Below, in pieces: positions 59,986 to 64,000 of a stretch of 64,000 bases of DNA (within the stretch, counting starts at the first letter, position 1; every line of letters begins with the position of its first letter). A program made the position numbers and the translations under genes. Below the pieces are notes generated by a model. That model searched no databases. It saw nothing but the letters and a program-made list of their open reading frames with translations, and was not told the origin of the DNA. The DNA lies in assembly GCA_026874595.1 (NCBI GenBank), contig CM049311.1, positions 55,679,676 to 55,743,675 on the forward strand, read 5' to 3'. Source of the stretch: Sipunculus nudus (taxonomy: Eukaryota > Annelida > Sipuncula > Golfingiida > Sipunculidae).

Positions 59986-62750
59986 AAAATTGAAAAAAAT
60001 ACAGGTGGCGCCACCAGAATGCAGAAACTGATGAAACATTTCATGATCAATATCCATGCAAAGAATCATGGTGATCAATATAATAATTGTCCAGATACTT
60101 GAGCTTTTGTATCAAATTTTCCATTATTCTGGGGGGTACTTCGGAGCCCCATAGCTCAGAGGTTATGGGTAACAGAGACCTAATTTCAAGTTTTTAAGGA
60201 GACTTTTCATGGGCCTCTCAGCATGTCAAGAGAGAAGATTCTAGGTCCAGTTGTTACAATTTGTGCCATGTTAACAGATGACCGCATCTTATGAGGTCTC
60301 AAAAAAAGAGAAAAAAATTCGTAAAAATAAAAAAAAATACAGGTGGCGCCACCATACTGCAGAAACTGATGACACATTCCATGATCAATATCCATGCAAA
60401 GAATCATGGTGATCACTGCAATAGTTGTTTAGATACTTGAGCTTTTGTATCAAATTGTCCATTATTCTGAGGGATACTTCAGATGACTTACATTATTCTG
60501 GGGGGTATTTTGGAGCCATACAGCCTAAAGAATATGGGTAACAGAGACCTAATTTCAGGTTTCCATGGAGAATTTTCATGGGTCTCCCTGTGTGTCAAGA
60601 ATGAAGATTCTAGGTCCAGTCGTTATGATTTGTGCCATGCTAACAGCTGACAGCATCCTTAAAGGTCTCAAAAATAGAGGAAGAAATCGTAAATAAATCA
60701 AACAATATAGGTGGCGCCACCAGTCTGCAGGAACTGATGGAACACCTCTTGATCAATAGTTATGCCACAAATCATGACCATCAGTGATGTAGTTATTGAG
60801 ATATTGAAGTTTTTGTATGAAATTTTTGACTACTCTGGGGGGTACTTTGGGGCCCCATAGCTTGAAGGATATGGGTAACAGAGACCTAATTTCTGGTTTC
60901 CATGGAGACTTTTCATAGGTCTCTCAGTGTATTGAGAATGAAGATTCTAGAACCAGTCGTTACGATTTGTGCCATGCTAACAGATGACAGCATCCTTAAA
61001 GGTCTCAAAAATAGAGGAAGAAATCGTAAAAAAATCAAACAATATAGGTGACGCCACCAGTCTGCAGGAACTGATGGAACATCTTATAATCAATATGTAT
61101 GCCAAAAATCATGACCATCAGTGATGTAGTTATTGAGATATTGAAGTTTTTGTATGAAATTTTTGACTACTCTGGGGGGGGTACTTTGAGGCCCCATAGC
61201 TCGAAGGATATGGGTAACAGAGACCTAATTCTGGTTTCCTTGGAGACTTTTCATAGGTCTCTCAGTGTATTGAGAATGAAGATTCTAGGTCCAGTCGTTA
61301 CGATTTGTGCCATGCTAACAGATGTTCACATTTTTAAAGGTCTCAAAAAAAAAGAGAAAACGATTCGTAAAAAATAATAAATAAAAAAAAATAGAGGTGG
61401 CGCACCCAGGCTGCAGAAACTGATGACACACTCCATGATCAAAATCCATGCAAACAATTATGTTCATCCCTGCATTCGTTGTTCAGATACTTCAGCTTTT
61501 ATATCAAATTTTCCATTAATCTGAGCTGTACTTTGGAGTGCCACAGCTTAAAGGATATGGGTAACAGAGACCTAATTTCACATTTCCATGGAGACTTTTC
61601 ATGGGTCTCCCTGTGTGTCAAGAATGAAGATTCTAGGTCCAGTCGATACTATTTGTGCCATGCTAACAGATGACAGCATCCTTAAAGGTCTCAAAAATAG
61701 AGGAAAAAATCGTAAAAAATTGAACGATACAGGTGGCGCCACCAGTCTGCAGGAACAGATGACACATCTCATGATCAATAGTTATGCCACAAATCATGAC
61801 CATCATTCAAGTAGTTAATGAGATACTGAAGTTTTTGTATGAAATTTTTTACTTTTCTTGGGGGTACTTTGGGGCTCCATAGCTCGAAGAATATGGGTAA
61901 CAGGGACCTAATTTCTGATTTCCATGGAGACTTTTCATAGGTCTCTCAGTTTGTCAAGAATGAAGATTCTAGGTCCAGTCTTTACGATTTGTGCCTTGTT
62001 AACAGATGTTTACATTTTGAAAGGTCTCAAAAATAGAGAAAAAAATTCGTAAAAAATTGAACGATATAGGTGGCGCCACCAGTCTGCAGGAAGTGATGGA
62101 ACATCTCATGATCAATATGTATGACAAAAATCATGACCATCAGTCAAGTATTTAATGAGATATTGAAGTTTTTGTATGAAATTTTTTACTTTTCTGGGGG
62201 GTAGTTTGGGGCCCCATAGCTGGAAGGATATGGGTAACAGAGACCTAATTTCTGGTTTCCATGGAGACTTTTCATAGGTCTCTCAGTGTGTCGAGAATGA
62301 AGATTCTAAGTCCAGTCATTACGATTTGTGCCTTGTTAACAGATGTTCACATTTTTAAAGGTTTCAAAAATAGAGAAAAAAATTCGTAAAAAATCGAAAA
62401 ATACAGGTGGCGCCACCAGTCTTCAGGAACTGATGGAACCTCTCATGATCAATATGTATGCCAAAAATCATGACCATCAGTCAAGTAGTTAATGAGATAT
62501 TGAAGTTTTTCTATGAAATTTTGGTCTTTTCTGGGGGGTACTTTGGGGCCCCATAGCTCGAAGGATATGGGTAACAGAGACCTAATTTCTGGTTTCCAAG
62601 GAGATTTTTCATGGACCTCCCAGGATGTCAAGTAAGAAGATTCCAGTTCAAGCGGTTACGATTTGTGCCCTGTTAACGGACAGACGCCCGGACGGCCGAC
62701 GGACAAAAGGTGATCCCTATAGCTCAGATGACTTTCAGTCAGCTGAGCTA
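59986..62750 (+). repeat. tandem array of family B core units ending in a stem-loop (B4)
   Basis: About eight units of 335-370 bp, marked by GGTGGCGCCACC or close variants at 60004, 60342, 60710, 61046, 61397, 61732, 62069 and 62406. Conserved blocks are TGGGTAACAGAGACCTAATT, GATTCTAGGTCCAGTC and TTTGTGCC. It has no 5' module: it follows directly on the stem-loop of B3. It ends with a GGACAGACGCCCGGACGG-type tract and a stem-loop (62719-62749). Short ORFs are by-products. Confidence 0.85.
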
Positions 62751-63136
62751 AAAAATATAAAAATATTTGTTAAAATAACAAAAATACAGGTGGCGCCACC
62801 ACTTTTCAAGAACTGACAAAACTAGTCATGGTCAATATTCAAGGCAAGATGCATGACAATCCGTGCATTAATTATCAAAATATTGGAGGTTTTGTATTAT
62901 ATTTTTGATTATTCTGGAGGATACTTTCAAGCCCCATAGCTCAGAGGATATAGGTTGCAGTGACCTAATTTCAGGCTTCCAAGGAGATTTTTTATTGACC
63001 TCCCGGAAAATTCTCTTAGAAGTTTCTAGGTCCAGCAGTTATGATTTGTACCCTGCTATGGGCCGTCCGGACGGCCGGATGGACAGCGGACAAAGCGCCA
63101 TTCCTTATTCCTTAGTTGACTTACAGTCAGCTGAGC
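62751..63136 (+). repeat. single family B unit with decayed stem-loop (B5)
   Basis: One core unit (GGTGGCGCCACC at 62789) with GGACGGCCGGATGGAC (63068) and a worn terminal hairpin (TAGTTGACTTACAGTCAGCT near 63112). It has no 5' module and lies in series behind B4. Confidence 0.75.
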
Positions 63137-63143
63137 TTAAAAC

Positions 63144-64000
63144 ACACTGGATGTAGTGAAGCAGAGACTTCAAGTCATTTTACCTGCAACAGGAAGGCAT
63201 CATGTTTTCCCCACTTGTTCGTTGGTTGGTCTGTTGACCACTAATAACCCAAAAGGATTTGGAAGTGCTTTGATGAAGTTTTGTAGAGGTTAGGGTAACA
63301 CAAAAGGAACAATCCATTAAATTTTGAACCATTTTAATATATATTTAATACAAAGGTCTACACTACTATTGTGACACTTGTTGATTCTTATTCCCATGGA
63401 CACATCAATCCATACAGTGTTATAAGGCCAGCATACTGGAAGGAACACAGGAATGCTTGATAAGGGGGGGGGGGGGGGGGGTCCTTGCAACAGTATCAAG
63501 TAGTTATAAAGGGAACAAGGTAAAATTACTGCTGGTTCTGACTAAAATTAACAAGCAAAATACATCTGTTGTTCACTTTGTTAATAGACAGTCAATGTGA
63601 ATGTGATATATTTATTAAGGATCATTATAAGGGTATCTAAGAATTCATATAGCATACAATTAATATTAAATAATGCCACTGTATAGCTGCATTTCACTTT
63701 TGCTGCACAAACCATTCCCTGCAGACTGCTACTTTGTCAAGTATCAGGTACTACATCATTGTTTCAGATCAGACAACTTTTCAATATGATCAAAAGAAGA
63801 TTTTATTTAAAACAACATTCCGTTTACTGTCCATTTCAAGCCATGTGTTTCAGCTTAAAATGTTTGGCATCAGTGATGTCATAATATATCCTAAACTTTT
63901 AAATTCAAATTACATGCAAAATACAAGCTGTATTCAAAGTTGAAAAAAAAACATGATTAGTTAGTCAGTTATCCATACAATCCTGCTGAGTCACTGGGAG
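63144..64000. other. no recognisable gene; poly-G tract at 63464-63481
   Basis: AT-rich sequence with an uninterrupted run of about 18 G. Only short ORFs without family signatures. Confidence 0.5.

Overview
This is animal nuclear DNA: AT-rich, intron-containing and packed with short-period and interspersed repeats, with no bacterial gene organisation. The repeats resemble the 'pearl'/HINE (Helentron-associated) elements described from bivalves: tandem core repeats, then a short ACGG/ACAG-type microsatellite, then a terminal stem-loop. Together with an invertebrate-looking Popeye protein this points to a mollusc, most likely a bivalve. The species cannot be named from the sequence.

One protein-coding gene can be reconstructed with confidence. 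It is a Popeye domain-containing (POPDC/BVES-type) cAMP-binding membrane protein on the minus strand, with seven coding exons between 53620 and 32657. All six introns have GT-AG boundaries and compatible phases, and the exons give a 345-codon protein (the start codon is the least certain point). Intron 2 (about 12.7 kb) and intron 5 (about 3.9 kb) are swollen by mobile elements. No other complete gene is visible. A frameshifted pogo/Tigger-type transposase remnant lies at 29150-29495.

The rest is repeat landscape. I separate the families as A (ends at hairpins 4267, 5168, 18391, 23112, 50362, 50583), B (about 340-bp core), C (about 330-bp core), D (280-bp core), F/E (about 130-bp core plus a unique part) and G (about 145-bp core rich in TGACCTTTGACC). 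A, B and G share the same 5' module (GACCCATGGGTC palindrome, then GCTCAGCTG). A and B also share a 3' stem-loop, although their cores are unrelated. C and D share a different pair of termini built on GTATC-GCC. B, C, D and F/E all carry the same 12-bp palindrome GGTGGCGCCACC once or twice per core unit.

Layout: 1-5168 E and A copies; 5430-6480 microsatellite and a 43-bp minisatellite; 8459-9429 G and B; 9430-12846 a 3.4-kb inverted repeat of two D copies; 13195-14950 F/E; 15797-18396 A; 18792-23312 a pogo-like element containing an A copy; 26574-28169 B; 29150-29495 transposase remnant; 32657-53620 the POPDC gene, whose introns hold a hAT-type element with a nested B copy, a TIR-bounded MITE, a 40-bp satellite split by a C element, an A copy split by a solo LTR and by further A copies, and an F/E copy; 54557-56166 C; 57194-63136 G and serial B arrays. 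Nearly every A-G element lies in the plus orientation, opposite to the gene.
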